DNA from: an uncultured Chryseobacterium sp.
GTDB taxonomy: Bacteria > Bacteroidota > Bacteroidia > Flavobacteriales > Weeksellaceae
Reading direction: 5' to 3'
NCBI GenBank assembly: GCA_913778275.1
Contig: CAJYWN010000009.1
Location: 62,001-126,000, forward strand
DNA length: 64,000 nucleotides
Shown here: positions 1-8,428 of the stretch, piece after piece
Numbering within the stretch: the stretch's first letter is position 1
Layout: each line of letters opens with the position of its first letter
Translations under genes and position numbers: made by a program
Notes under the pieces: model-generated
The model's input: only the letters and a program-made list of their open reading frames with translations
What the model was told of the DNA's origin: nothing
The model's database searches: none

Positions 1-57
1 TTTTACGTGTGATTCTTTGTGGATGTTGTATATTTTATCAAAAGACTGAATTTTCAT
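1..57 (-). CDS. N-terminal 19 codons of a gene cut by the window edge
   Basis: An ATG (complement of 55-57) opens a frame that runs off the left edge, encoding MKIQSFDKIYNIHKES and three more residues. It starts 10 bases after the stop of the ABC transporter and on the same strand, so it is probably the next gene of that operon. In comparable export operons this position is often held by an HlyD-type membrane fusion protein, but too little is visible to identify it; that is inference from context only. Confidence 0.55.
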   Translation of the reverse strand, partial: MKIQSFDKIYNIHKESHVK

Positions 58-67
58 ACCTGTATTT

Positions 68-1732
68 TTAAGATAAAGTTTTTAAAGTTCCGTTTTCCAG
101 ATGCAGGTGATGATCTGCATAGTTAAGAATTTCGGAATTCTGAGAAACAATCACGATGGTCGTTTTATAGCTGATGTCCTTTAGGTATTGCAGCATTTTA
201 TGCTTAAAAACATCGTTCATACCATCTATAGGGTCTTCAAGCAAGAGCAGTTTTTTCTCTCCGATCAAAGCACGAAGCAGCAGGATTTTTTTCTTGGAAC
301 TGAATGAAATCTCCGGATCTGTTTCACTTACTTCGGTAAAGAAACCGCTGGTAAACTGGCTGGAAATATTTTCGACACCAATTCTTTCCGATAATTCCAG
401 AACGTCTTCCATAGTGATGTTTTCATTTCCCATAAGGATGTTATCCTGAACGGTTCCCTGTATCATTCGCATGTCTTCCAGATAGACACCCATTTGCATT
501 CTGAGTTTTTCTTTATCAATATTTTTCAGCGGAATTTTATTGAACAGTACGCTTCCCGCGGGCGGCTCATAGAAGCCGGCCATCATATTCAATAAGAGTG
601 ATTTTCCGGATCCCAGCTCACCGGAAATTACCGTAATGGTATTTTCCCTGATGGTACAGTTGATATCCTGAAGTATGTGGACACTGCTGTTAAAATAAAA
701 GTCAACATTTTTAAATTCAATCTCAATACCTTCATTCTGATTGGCGAAAACAATTTCTCCATTTTTCTCTTCAGCCAGTTCCGTCACTTTATCAAGTTTT
801 GCAAGAGAAGCAATCACATCATAATAGCTTTCCAGGCTGATGATAAGTTTTTCAACGGCTGACATAATGCTTAGAACAACAATTTCCGTAGCAATGAAGG
901 CTCCGATATTGAGCTTTTGGTTCACAAGAAGGTAAGTACCGATGACCAGCATGGCCAGTGTAATAACTACTTTAAAAGCAATAATCGTTTTGTACTGAAT
1001 TTCCAGCACTCTGAAGTGGGAGGTTCTGTGCTCAAGGTATCCTGTTACCCGTTCATCAATTCCCTTAAGATGAATATCTGTTTCTGAATTGATTTTAAAA
1101 GATTTTACCGAGGCTGCGATATCTTCTATCCATGCCGCAGTCTGATACTTCTTATCACTCTCTTCAAGGCTGGATTTTATTCCGCTTTCCATCGTGAAGT
1201 TGAAAATGATAACGACACACAGTACTACAAGAACACCGAAAATGAGAAACCAGGGATGATAAAATGAAAGGAGAACAAGACCGAACAAGATCTGTATCAG
1301 TGCCGTAGGAATTTCCAATAAGATTTTCGAAATCCCTTTCTGTAGATTCTGGGTATCAAAAAAACGGTTGACAAGCTCCGGAAGGTAATATTTCCGAGTG
1401 CTTGAAAGGTTTACTTTAGGGATCTTTTCGGTAAAGGCAATGGAAAATTCAACAAAAATTTTCTGCTGAATTTTTTCAATAATCTGCATCACCTTTAGTC
1501 TGAAATATCCTACGAGCCATGTTCCGATGACAACAAAAATAATTAATATATAAATGGAAGTAGCCATAGTAGCCCCCATTACAAAACTGATAATAGACTG
1601 GATTCCCAACGGAACGCTAAGCTGAACGAGCCCGTTAAGGATGGCGTAAAAGTAAATATTGGTAACGTCTTTTTTTTCTTTTGTAACGTATTTGAAGAGG
1701 TTGTAACCGTACTGTTTAGGAGAGGTTTCCAT
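68..1732 (-). CDS. ABC transporter, fused membrane and ATPase domains, eroded ATPase motifs
   Basis: A 554-residue half-transporter: an exporter-type membrane domain with hydrophobic segments around residues 28-75, 143-180 and 253-290, then an ATPase domain from about 335. There is no N-terminal C39 peptidase domain. Walker A is intact (GELGSGKS, 371-378). Other motifs are abnormal: the Q-loop position reads YLED (Glu419), the LSGGQ signature is replaced by ISFSSK near 475-480, Walker B ends LLLLED (495-500) instead of DE, and the switch histidine is Gln531. ATP binding is plausible, but efficient hydrolysis by the usual mechanism is doubtful. It lies 9 bases downstream of a TetR gene on the same strand and is probably controlled by it. 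Substrate unknown. Confidence 0.85.
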   Translation of the reverse strand: METSPKQYGYNLFKYVTKEKKDVTNIYFYAILNGLVQLSVPLGIQSIISFVMGATMATSIYILIIFVVIGTWLVGYFRLKVMQIIEKIQQKIFVEFSIAFTEKIPKVNLSSTRKYYLPELVNRFFDTQNLQKGISKILLEIPTALIQILFGLVLLSFYHPWFLIFGVLVVLCVVIIFNFTMESGIKSSLEESDKKYQTAAWIEDIAASVKSFKINSETDIHLKGIDERVTGYLEHRTSHFRVLEIQYKTIIAFKVVITLAMLVIGTYLLVNQKLNIGAFIATEIVVLSIMSAVEKLIISLESYYDVIASLAKLDKVTELAEEKNGEIVFANQNEGIEIEFKNVDFYFNSSVHILQDINCTIRENTITVISGELGSGKSLLLNMMAGFYEPPAGSVLFNKIPLKNIDKEKLRMQMGVYLEDMRMIQGTVQDNILMGNENITMEDVLELSERIGVENISSQFTSGFFTEVSETDPEISFSSKKKILLLRALIGEKKLLLLEDPIDGMNDVFKHKMLQYLKDISYKTTIVIVSQNSEILNYADHHLHLENGTLKTLS

Positions 1733-1741
1733 TTGTGTTTA

Positions 1742-2419
1742 TTATTTTATAAGATTAAAAGTAATGAAACGCAGGTAATCCAGCACATACTTTTTGTGCT
1801 CTGTCCTTGTGGTGTGGTTATCCGTAAGTTTCGGAAGGTGCTCACTGAAAAACTGCTGGTCGTGGGCTGTTTCAAGCAATGTACTGGCAAAGGATTTCGG
1901 GTATGGAAAATCTGGTTTGGCCTGGGTAATAACCTCACCGAAAAAGCCGCACAGACTTTTCAGCGGGCTGAAAACCATTTCCTGATTGATTTCATCTACT
2001 TCTTTCACCAGGTACGATTTGCTGCTTTCTGCAATGACAATGCTGTGAAGCTTTGCAAGATCATAATCTTCAATACGGTCATGGGTGGTATCGTTATGGG
2101 TGATGATTTCCAATATTTTCTCCATCTTTTGCTGTGGTTCTTTAATTTCCTGCAGTCTTAATTTGGAAATGAACTCAATATAAGACCAATACCAGTTCAG
2201 GATGTAGGTAAGCAATTTATGTTTTGAAGGAAAATATCTGTATACCGTTGCTTCGGTTGAATTAATTTTCTGGGCTAATTTTTTAAAGGTAAAGCTCTCA
2301 AAGCCGGTTTCGTAAATTAGCTCAATGGAGTTTTTCACAATGGATTTTCCAATCTCGCTGTTTTCGGGATTTTTAAGATATAGGGTTTCGTTGACTTTAA
2401 ATTTTACTTGAAATTCCAT
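1742..2419 (-). CDS. TetR/AcrR family transcriptional regulator
   Basis: A 225-residue protein with an N-terminal TetR-type helix-turn-helix at about residues 25-75; the recognition-helix region TEATVYRYFPSKHKLL is typical of the family. The C-terminal ligand-binding part is variable and gives no clue to the ligand. It is the first gene of a minus-strand group with the ABC exporter, separated by 9 bases, so it probably represses its own operon. A 15-base palindrome 83 bases upstream of the start is a candidate operator. TetR identity is firm; target and ligand are inferred or unknown. Confidence 0.9.
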   Translation of the reverse strand: MEFQVKFKVNETLYLKNPENSEIGKSIVKNSIELIYETGFESFTFKKLAQKINSTEATVYRYFPSKHKLLTYILNWYWSYIEFISKLRLQEIKEPQQKMEKILEIITHNDTTHDRIEDYDLAKLHSIVIAESSKSYLVKEVDEINQEMVFSPLKSLCGFFGEVITQAKPDFPYPKSFASTLLETAHDQQFFSEHLPKLTDNHTTRTEHKKYVLDYLRFITFNLIK

Positions 2420-2755
2420 TTTTAATTTTCTTTTCTGATAAAGCAGTAATGGTTATCATTTAAGCAAAACTCATACCAAAAGATATTTATATATTATTTA
2501 AGATAGTAATACTATCAGTTGGCATAGTATTTGATTTAAAAGATTAAATTATTATCAATTAAAATTTTGTACTTGAAAAATTTATTATCTAATTACGCAG
2601 ATATGCCAGCGGTGAATGTTGCTAATAGGTTGGGATTGGAATATACCCATAATAAATATATTATATGTCATAATCTATTATAACACAAAAGAATTCAAAT
2701 AACACGGAACAGCCGAACACCGTAATACAAAGTAGGCAAAAAAAACATTAAAAAA
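2420..2755. other. Divergent intergenic region between TetR and carbonic anhydrase genes
   Basis: 336 AT-rich bases between divergent genes, expected to hold both promoters. The only distinct structure is the palindrome at 2502-2516, with another ATAGTAT half-site near 2524. No open frame or hairpin terminator of note was seen. Confidence 0.5.
2502..2516. promoter_or_regulatory. Candidate TetR operator palindrome
   Basis: GATAGTA-A-TACTATC is a perfect 15-base palindrome with one central base. It lies between the TetR gene and the divergent carbonic anhydrase gene, where a TetR-type autorepressor would bind. Assignment is positional inference. Confidence 0.4.
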
Positions 2756-3526
2756 ATGAAAAAAATATTATTATCGCTTATTACATTTTTTGTATTCAAT
2801 GCATTGGCGTTTGCACAGGTGAAAAAAGCAGAAAAAAATAAAACTGCCAAAATTACCGATTCCTTAAAATGGCGTGCTCAATACTACATCGTTAATAGAG
2901 ATTCAGCTTATGCAGATCCACGAATAGGGCTTAAAAAACTACAGGGTGGAAATAGACGTTTTGTTGAAGGAAAAAGTATAAAACCCCGACAAAATTATGA
3001 AACCATAAAAAAATTAGAAAACGGACAGGCTCCTTTTGCTATCATTGTGGGGTGCTCCGATAGCCGTGTACCAAACGAAATGATTTTCGATCAAGGTTTA
3101 GGGGATTTGTTTATTATAAGAACAGCCGGCCAAGTTTCGGCAGCAGCGTCCTATGGAAGCATGGAATTTGCTGTTCTGAAATTAAAAACCAAACTGATTG
3201 TAGTGCTGGGACATACAGAATGCGGTGCTGTTGCAGCGGCAGTTGAAAGGCCGGAAAATGTTCCGGGTCACATAGTTACTTTAATTAATGATATTAAACA
3301 TGCCGCCGCAAAAAGCTCTCATTTGCATGGAAATCCCATAAATAATGCTGTGCGTCAAAATGTGATAGAGCAGGTAAACTCACTGCGTGATCTTGATCCT
3401 ATCTTACATAAAAAATACATAGATGGTGAGATATTAATTGTAGGAGCTGTATATGATATACACACAGGAAAAGTAGAGTTCTTAGAAGAAACACTTTTAA
3501 ATCTTCCAAAGCCTAAAACTAAATAA
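2756..3526 (+). CDS. Exported beta-class carbonic anhydrase
   Basis: 256 residues. Beta-carbonic anhydrase hydrates CO2 to bicarbonate with a zinc held by two Cys, one His and sometimes Asp. The motifs are present: GCSDSRVP gives Cys100, Asp102 and Arg104, and GHTECGAV gives His153 and Cys156. Residues 1-20 form a signal peptide (MKKILLSLITFF...ALAFA), so the enzyme should be periplasmic or surface-exposed rather than cytosolic. A hairpin terminator follows the stop, so it is likely transcribed alone. Family call is firm; the envelope location rests on the signal peptide. Confidence 0.92.
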   Translation: MKKILLSLITFFVFNALAFAQVKKAEKNKTAKITDSLKWRAQYYIVNRDSAYADPRIGLKKLQGGNRRFVEGKSIKPRQNYETIKKLENGQAPFAIIVGCSDSRVPNEMIFDQGLGDLFIIRTAGQVSAAASYGSMEFAVLKLKTKLIVVLGHTECGAVAAAVERPENVPGHIVTLINDIKHAAAKSSHLHGNPINNAVRQNVIEQVNSLRDLDPILHKKYIDGEILIVGAVYDIHTGKVEFLEETLLNLPKPKTK

Positions 3527-3539
3527 TTATTTAAAATTT

Positions 3540-3605
3540 AAGCGGGCTGCAGTTGGTTTTTTCATATCTAATTTTGCTTCATATATATTTAACAGCCCGC
3601 TTTTT
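3540..3605 (+). terminator. Terminator-like hairpin with a long loop after carbonic anhydrase
   Basis: AAGCGGGCTG (3540-3549) pairs perfectly with CAGCCCGCTT (3593-3602) and is followed by T residues. The 43-base loop is unusually long for an intrinsic terminator, so this could also be a structured RNA end. Confidence 0.6.
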
Positions 3606-3624
3606 CAACTTAAATCTGATATAA

Positions 3625-4251
3625 ATGAAAACTTTAGCAAAATTGTCGTTTATTCTTTTGTTTTTAGGGACAATTATTAAGTCCCAGGAAAGATTTGAAT
3701 TCAAAAGCATCAGAGAAGCTAACAGAAATCCTGAAAAAGTATTCAGGCTTAATTTAAATCATGAAGCAGGAAGCATAGAAAATATAGACTGGAAGAAATT
3801 CAGGAATCTTGAATATTTGAGTCTGAAAGACCTGCATCTGAAAAAAATTCCGGATGGTATTGTTTCACTGCCGAAATTAAAAATTCTGGATATCAGCGGA
3901 AATGATTTTAAGGTTTTGCCTCCCGACTTTACAAAACTCACCAAACTGGAAGAGCTGTTTCTGAATGACGAAAAGAATATTGATCTTTACAGAAATATTG
4001 ATCTGCTCAGCAAAATGAGAAGCTTAAAAGTGCTTCATATAGAAAAAGACCGGCTGAAAAAGCTTCCTCCTAATTTCTGGAAGCTGAATTATCTGGAGTC
4101 TGTATATCTCAATAATAATCAGCTTGATGAATTCGACTTTCCTAAAGATAAAATTAATAATCTTAAAAGCATCCATCTGAATAACAATCTGTTTGTTCCA
4201 AGTGATATTGACAGACTTAGCATTCAATACGGAACACTTTTGAGATTTTAA
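3625..4251 (+). CDS. Exported leucine-rich-repeat protein
   Basis: 208 residues starting with a signal peptide (MKTLAKLSFILLFLG, cut near residue 20). From about residue 60 it carries five or six leucine-rich repeats with the L-x-x-L-x-L and N-x-L pattern, for example LKILDISGNDFKVLP and LESVYLNNNQLDEF. Such repeats are protein-binding scaffolds; there is no catalytic domain and no lipobox. It is the first of four same-strand genes for exported proteins separated by 24-42 bases (to 6528), which may be co-transcribed. No specific partner can be named. Confidence 0.8.
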   Translation: MKTLAKLSFILLFLGTIIKSQERFEFKSIREANRNPEKVFRLNLNHEAGSIENIDWKKFRNLEYLSLKDLHLKKIPDGIVSLPKLKILDISGNDFKVLPPDFTKLTKLEELFLNDEKNIDLYRNIDLLSKMRSLKVLHIEKDRLKKLPPNFWKLNYLESVYLNNNQLDEFDFPKDKINNLKSIHLNNNLFVPSDIDRLSIQYGTLLRF

Positions 4252-4275
4252 GTATTATTATTTAAACAAATCAAA

Positions 4276-4743
4276 ATGTTGAAGTTAAATGTTTTTTTCA
4301 GGATGTTTCTTTTATTGAGTGGTTTGTTTCTACTTTCTAACTGTATGTATGAAAAAGATAAAACTAAAATGAAAGTCAATCTTGTCGTTTATTTTGAAAT
4401 ACCCGTAAAGGATATTGAAAGAGCAAGTACATTTTATAAAAATGTTTTCGGGTTTCATTTTGAACATACGAATACTGATCATAACGAAATGGCTCTCTTC
4501 CCGTTTTCGGAAAAAACCGGCGGAATAAGCGGAGCACTAGCTAAAGGCGAAATTTATAAGCCGACAAATGATGGTATTTTAATCTATTTCGGAACTGATA
4601 ATATTGATGAAACATTAAAACGTGCAGTTGATAACGGAGCACGGATATTATATCCCAAAACAAATAACGGAATTGGCTTTGTTGCAGAATTTGAAGATTC
4701 CGAAGGAAACAGAATAGCATTATATCAGTCTGTAGATGAATAG
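4276..4743 (+). CDS. VOC-superfamily (glyoxalase-like) lipoprotein
   Basis: 155 residues. From residue 34 the sequence is a vicinal-oxygen-chelate fold of the YdeI/glyoxalase-like type (VYFEIPVKDIERASTFYKNVFGF at the front in two parts, and GNRIALYQS at the end). It is preceded by a hydrophobic leader ending LLLSNC at Cys23, a plausible lipobox with an uncommon Asn before the Cys. VOC proteins are normally cytosolic, so the lipoprotein leader is odd. An alternative start at the internal Met in TKMKVN would give a cytosolic protein, but the leader is in frame, well formed and correctly spaced from the upstream gene. Substrate unknown. Confidence 0.75.
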   Translation: MLKLNVFFRMFLLLSGLFLLSNCMYEKDKTKMKVNLVVYFEIPVKDIERASTFYKNVFGFHFEHTNTDHNEMALFPFSEKTGGISGALAKGEIYKPTNDGILIYFGTDNIDETLKRAVDNGARILYPKTNNGIGFVAEFEDSEGNRIALYQSVDE

Positions 4744-4773
4744 TATTATAATTTTTAAAACAATTAAATATAA

Positions 4774-5562
4774 ATGATAAAAACTAATGTATTTAAATTG
4801 GAGTTCCTTGCAGCAATTTTTATCTCCGTTTTTACTGCTGCACAAAACAACAGGATGAATACCTCCGGAAATATCGGCTGGTATAATTTTTTCGGAACCA
4901 TTAAGCTTAATGATAAATGGGGACTGCACGCAGAATACCAATGGCGGAGAGACAATTTCATTACAGACTGGCAACAGAGTTTATTACGGATCGGAGTAAA
5001 TTACCAGCTTAATCCAAGGGTGCTGTTCCGCGTCGGTTATGCCTGGATAGAAACATTTCCTTACGGAGAAATCCCTATTAACAGCCTCGGAAGAGACTTT
5101 ACAGAACACAGGATTTTTGAAATGGTACAGCTGTCACATAAAGAAGGGCTTTTAGATTTTTCGCACCGTTTTATGCTGGAGCAGCGTTTTGTCGGAAGGT
5201 ATACATCGGCAGATGTAACCCGTGAAGACGACTTTCCTTTATTGCACAGAATGCGGTATATGATTCGCCTCCAGGTTCCACTGAAAGGAGGGGAAATAAA
5301 AGATAATACGCCTTATGCTGCCGTTTACGATGAGGTTTTCATCGGTTTTGGAAAAAATGTAAATGCCAATGTTTTTGATCAGAACAGGATTGGCGCTCTA
5401 CTGGGATACCGGTTCAATAAGAATTTCAGGCTGGAAGCAGGCTATCTCAATCAGACACTTCAGTTCGGAAGGCAAATCAACGGCAGGAATGTTTTCCAGA
5501 ACAACCACGGATTTATCATCAATGCCAATGTGACGATAGATGCAGCAAAGAAAAAAGATTAA
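4774..5562 (+). CDS. DUF2490 outer-membrane protein
   Basis: 262 residues with a signal peptide cut near AAQ (residue 23). The rest alternates hydrophobic and polar residues in beta-strand style, with paired features such as NDKWGLHAEYQWRRD and the terminal NHGFIINANVTID, as in DUF2490 proteins, which are predicted small outer-membrane barrels of unknown function. It follows the VOC lipoprotein by 30 bases in a run of exported proteins. Function unknown; family call by recognition. Confidence 0.8.
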   Translation: MIKTNVFKLEFLAAIFISVFTAAQNNRMNTSGNIGWYNFFGTIKLNDKWGLHAEYQWRRDNFITDWQQSLLRIGVNYQLNPRVLFRVGYAWIETFPYGEIPINSLGRDFTEHRIFEMVQLSHKEGLLDFSHRFMLEQRFVGRYTSADVTREDDFPLLHRMRYMIRLQVPLKGGEIKDNTPYAAVYDEVFIGFGKNVNANVFDQNRIGALLGYRFNKNFRLEAGYLNQTLQFGRQINGRNVFQNNHGFIINANVTIDAAKKKD

Positions 5563-5580
5563 ATATTATGTGCTAACATT

Positions 5581-5588
5581 TATATTTG
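5581..5588 (+). promoter_or_regulatory. Bacteroidetes -7 box before the esterase gene
   Basis: TATATTTG fits the TAnnTTTG consensus and lies 16 bases before the ATG at 5605. No clear upstream TTTG partner is present. Confidence 0.45.
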
Positions 5589-5604
5589 TACAAATTATGA
5601 AGTG

Positions 5605-6528
5605 ATGCAAAAATTGTTAATACTCCTTAGTTTGTCTTTTCTCTTTGCAAAAAACTATGCGCAGATTCCGAAAGTTGTCAGCGGCAGAATCGAAAGGATA
5701 GCAGATTTTAAATCTCAGTATGTAACGCCAAGAAATGTGGATGTCTGGCTTCCGGAGAATTATTCCGCATCTCAAAAATATGCAGTGCTCTATATGCACG
5801 ACGGCCAAATGCTGTATGACCCGGAAACCACGTGGAACAAACAATCCTGGAATGTAGATGACGTCATTTCCGGTCTCATTAAAAACAGGAAAATTCAGAA
5901 TACCATTGTGGTGGGGATCTGGAACGATTCCAAGCTGAGGCATTTTGATTATTTTCCGCAAAAACCTTTTGAAAGTCTTACGACCACGGAGAAAGATACG
6001 GTGCAATCTCAACTGAAAAAATCAGGAAGGTCCGATCAGGTTTTTTCTCCCAATTCGGATAATTACCTCAGGTTTCTGGTAAAAGAACTCAAGCCATTTA
6101 TTGACAAAAAGTACTCTACGTACAAGGACAGTTCACATACTTTTATTGCGGGAAGCAGCATGGGAGGGCTGATCTCGATGTATGCCATCTGTGAATATCC
6201 GGATGTTTTTGGCGGCGCAGCCTGTCTTTCGACACACTGGCCGGGTACTTTTACCCTTGATCATAATCCTTTTCCTGATTCTGTTTTAAAATACCTCAGC
6301 AAAAATCTTCCGGATCCTAAAAATCATAAAATGTATTTCGACTGCGGAGATCAGACACTGGATGCTCTTTATCCGGAAATTCAGAAAAAAGCGGATGGGA
6401 TCATGGCAAAAGCAGGTTATTCGGAAACAAACTGGAAAACCCTTTATTTCCCGGGAGAAAACCACAGCGAAGAAGCCTGGAATAAAAGGCTCGGTATTCC
6501 TCTTGAGTTTCTCCTGAATAAAAAATAA
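5605..6528 (+). CDS. Exported esterase of the Fes/esterase-D type (alpha/beta hydrolase)
   Basis: 307 residues from the ATG at 5605; an in-frame GTG directly before it is an alternative start. A signal peptide (LLILLSLSFLFAKNYAQ) precedes an alpha/beta-hydrolase of the putative-esterase family. The nucleophile elbow is GSSMGG near residue 196, with an acid candidate in FDCGDQ and the catalytic His in the ENHSEEAW segment near the end. Relatives act on siderophore esters, formylglutathione or polysaccharide feruloyl groups; the substrate cannot be chosen from sequence. Probably periplasmic. Confidence 0.85.
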   Translation: MQKLLILLSLSFLFAKNYAQIPKVVSGRIERIADFKSQYVTPRNVDVWLPENYSASQKYAVLYMHDGQMLYDPETTWNKQSWNVDDVISGLIKNRKIQNTIVVGIWNDSKLRHFDYFPQKPFESLTTTEKDTVQSQLKKSGRSDQVFSPNSDNYLRFLVKELKPFIDKKYSTYKDSSHTFIAGSSMGGLISMYAICEYPDVFGGAACLSTHWPGTFTLDHNPFPDSVLKYLSKNLPDPKNHKMYFDCGDQTLDALYPEIQKKADGIMAKAGYSETNWKTLYFPGENHSEEAWNKRLGIPLEFLLNKK

Positions 6529-6591
6529 TATATTTTCAGTAATGTGATTTTAAACATCAATAAAATACTTTCCTGCCTTGTTCATTTTTAT

Positions 6592-6599
6592 TAAATTTG
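6592..6599 (+). promoter_or_regulatory. Bacteroidetes -7 box before sucC
   Basis: TAAATTTG, 38 bases before the sucC ATG, matches the TAnnTTTG consensus. A TTG lies 11 bases upstream, closer than the usual spacing. Confidence 0.5.
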
Positions 6600-6637
6600 T
6601 CAACCTTTAAATATTAAAATAAAATAATAAAAATAAT

Positions 6638-7828
6638 ATGAATCTTCACGAGTATCAATCAAAAGAGATTTTATCAAAGTATGGAGTAGCTATCCAACGT
6701 GGTTTCGTTGCGAACAACGTAGATGAAGCTGTAGCTGCTGCTGAAAAGCTAACTGCTGAAACCGGAGCTCAGGGATGGGTGGTGAAAGCACAGATTCACG
6801 CTGGTGGCCGTGGTAAAGGAGGCGGTGTAAAGTTCTCTCCGAATATGGATAAACTTAAAGAAAACGCTCAGAACATCATCGGAATGCAGCTGATCACTCC
6901 ACAAACTTCCGCGGAAGGTAAAAAAGTAAACTCTGTTTTGATCGCTGAGGATGTATATTATCCGGGAGAAACTGAAACAAAGGAATTTTATGTTTCTATC
7001 CTTTTAGACAGAGCTGAAGGTAAAAATACGGTAGTATATTCTACAGAAGGAGGTATGGATATTGAGCATGTTGCGGAAGTTACCCCTCACCTTATCCACA
7101 AAGAAATTATTGATCCTGCTTTAGGTCTTCAGGGTTTTCAGGCTAGAAAAATTGCTTTCAACCTAGGCCTTGAAGGAAATGCGTTCAAAGAATTCGTAAA
7201 ATTCATTACTTCTTTGTACAACGCTTATACAGGAATTGATGCTTCTCTTTTCGAGATCAATCCTGTTTTAAAAACTTCTGACAATAAGATCATCGCAGTA
7301 GATGCTAAAGTAACGCTTGATGACAATTCATTATTCCGTCACAAAGATTTGGCTGAGCTTAGAGATACCAGAGAAGAAGATCCAATGGATGTTGAAGCTG
7401 GTGAGGCGGGGCTTAACTTCGTAAAACTGGACGGTAATGTTGCCTGTATGGTAAACGGAGCAGGTCTTGCAATGGCAACAATGGATATCATCAAATTATC
7501 CGGTGGTAATCCTGCCAACTTCCTTGATGTGGGTGGTACTGCAGATGCACAAAGAGTACAGACTGCTTTCGGAATTATCTTAAGAGATCCGAACGTAAAA
7601 GCAATCTTAATCAATATCTTCGGAGGTATCGTAAGATGTGACAGAGTTGCTCAGGGAGTTGTTGATGCTTACAAAGCAATGGGTAGCCTTCCGGTTCCGT
7701 TGATCGTAAGATTACAGGGAACAAACGCTGTTGAAGCTAAGCAGTTAATCGATGATTCAGGTCTTCCGGTTCACTCTGCAATTACTCTTGAAGAGGCAGC
7801 AAATAAAGTAAAGGAAGTTTTAGCATAA
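6638..7828 (+). CDS. sucC: Succinyl-CoA synthetase (ADP-forming) beta subunit
   Basis: 396 residues, the full family length. It forms the ATP-grasp subunit of succinyl-CoA ligase in the citric acid cycle, pairing with SucD. Typical landmarks are the start MNLHEYQSKEILSKYG, the glycine-rich nucleotide loop AGGRGKGGGV near residue 53, and the C-terminal ligase segments NIFGGIVRCD and GLPVHSA. sucD is not next to it: the following gene is an unrelated lipoprotein after a strong terminator, so the two subunits are encoded apart. Cytosolic. Confidence 0.98.
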   Translation: MNLHEYQSKEILSKYGVAIQRGFVANNVDEAVAAAEKLTAETGAQGWVVKAQIHAGGRGKGGGVKFSPNMDKLKENAQNIIGMQLITPQTSAEGKKVNSVLIAEDVYYPGETETKEFYVSILLDRAEGKNTVVYSTEGGMDIEHVAEVTPHLIHKEIIDPALGLQGFQARKIAFNLGLEGNAFKEFVKFITSLYNAYTGIDASLFEINPVLKTSDNKIIAVDAKVTLDDNSLFRHKDLAELRDTREEDPMDVEAGEAGLNFVKLDGNVACMVNGAGLAMATMDIIKLSGGNPANFLDVGGTADAQRVQTAFGIILRDPNVKAILINIFGGIVRCDRVAQGVVDAYKAMGSLPVPLIVRLQGTNAVEAKQLIDDSGLPVHSAITLEEAANKVKEVLA

Positions 7829-7852
7829 GCGAATTTCTTACAGAATATCAAG

Positions 7853-7881
7853 CCGTTTCAGTTTTTGAAACGGTTTTTTTG
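7853..7881 (+). terminator. Intrinsic terminator of sucC
   Basis: CCGTTTCA and TGAAACGG (7853-7860 and 7866-7873) form a stem with a 5-base loop, followed by seven T. Confidence 0.9.
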
Positions 7882-7966
7882 TGCTGATGATTTTGTAGAT
7901 AATTTAAACTAAAACTATAAACCATTCAGCATAAAATTGTTATATTTACATGAAAAGGATTTTAAA

Positions 7967-8404
7967 ATGAGACTGTTTCTTTACTTTTTTCTCTTTTTAT
8001 TTCTTAGTTGCCGGTCTCAGGTTGGCATAGAAACAGCAATGCCTCAGAAACAGATCTCTTTCGAAGACAAGAACCATTATCCTTTTAGCTTGATTCCCCA
8101 AAACTTTTTGGTTATTGATACCCAGGAGAAAATGGATGGTATTTTCAGGATTATCTATCAGAAAAACGGAGGCAACAGATTCTCTCCCATTCCTACTGTG
8201 GTCGAAAATGAATTGTATATTGTCATTAAACCTCCATTAAAAAACTCGAACGATGTATCAATTGATGCTATAGCTTTCCATAACAATAGATTGTATGTGA
8301 CAGTTACAGAATTCCACAATCCAGATTTCAGTAAAACCAGCAGAATTTCACCTAATATTTTATTAAAATTAAATCAGAAATTGGATATAAAAGAATCATT
8401 ATGA
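7967..8404 (+). CDS. Small predicted lipoprotein, unknown function
   Basis: 145 residues from the ATG at 7967; a TTG 30 bases earlier is in frame but would spoil the signal peptide. The start MRLFLYFFLFLFLSC is a lipoprotein signal with Cys at about residue 15, so the mature protein should be membrane-anchored. The rest has no recognised domain; it contains short beta-rich stretches (ELYIVIKPPL, LYVTVTEFHNP). It ends 24 bases before the metalloprotease gene and may share its transcript. Function not known. Confidence 0.7.
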   Translation: MRLFLYFFLFLFLSCRSQVGIETAMPQKQISFEDKNHYPFSLIPQNFLVIDTQEKMDGIFRIIYQKNGGNRFSPIPTVVENELYIVIKPPLKNSNDVSIDAIAFHNNRLYVTVTEFHNPDFSKTSRISPNILLKLNQKLDIKESL

Positions 8405-8428
8405 AATACTAATACACAAACAACTGTT

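Noticed and set aside
68..1732. Idea that the ABC exporter secretes the double-glycine peptide at 56.6 kb
   Set aside because: The transporter has no C39 peptidase domain and is 55 kb away; nothing links them.
1733..2161. 142-codon plus-strand frame over the TetR gene
   Set aside because: Antisense shadow of a well-supported TetR gene; no recognisable protein features.
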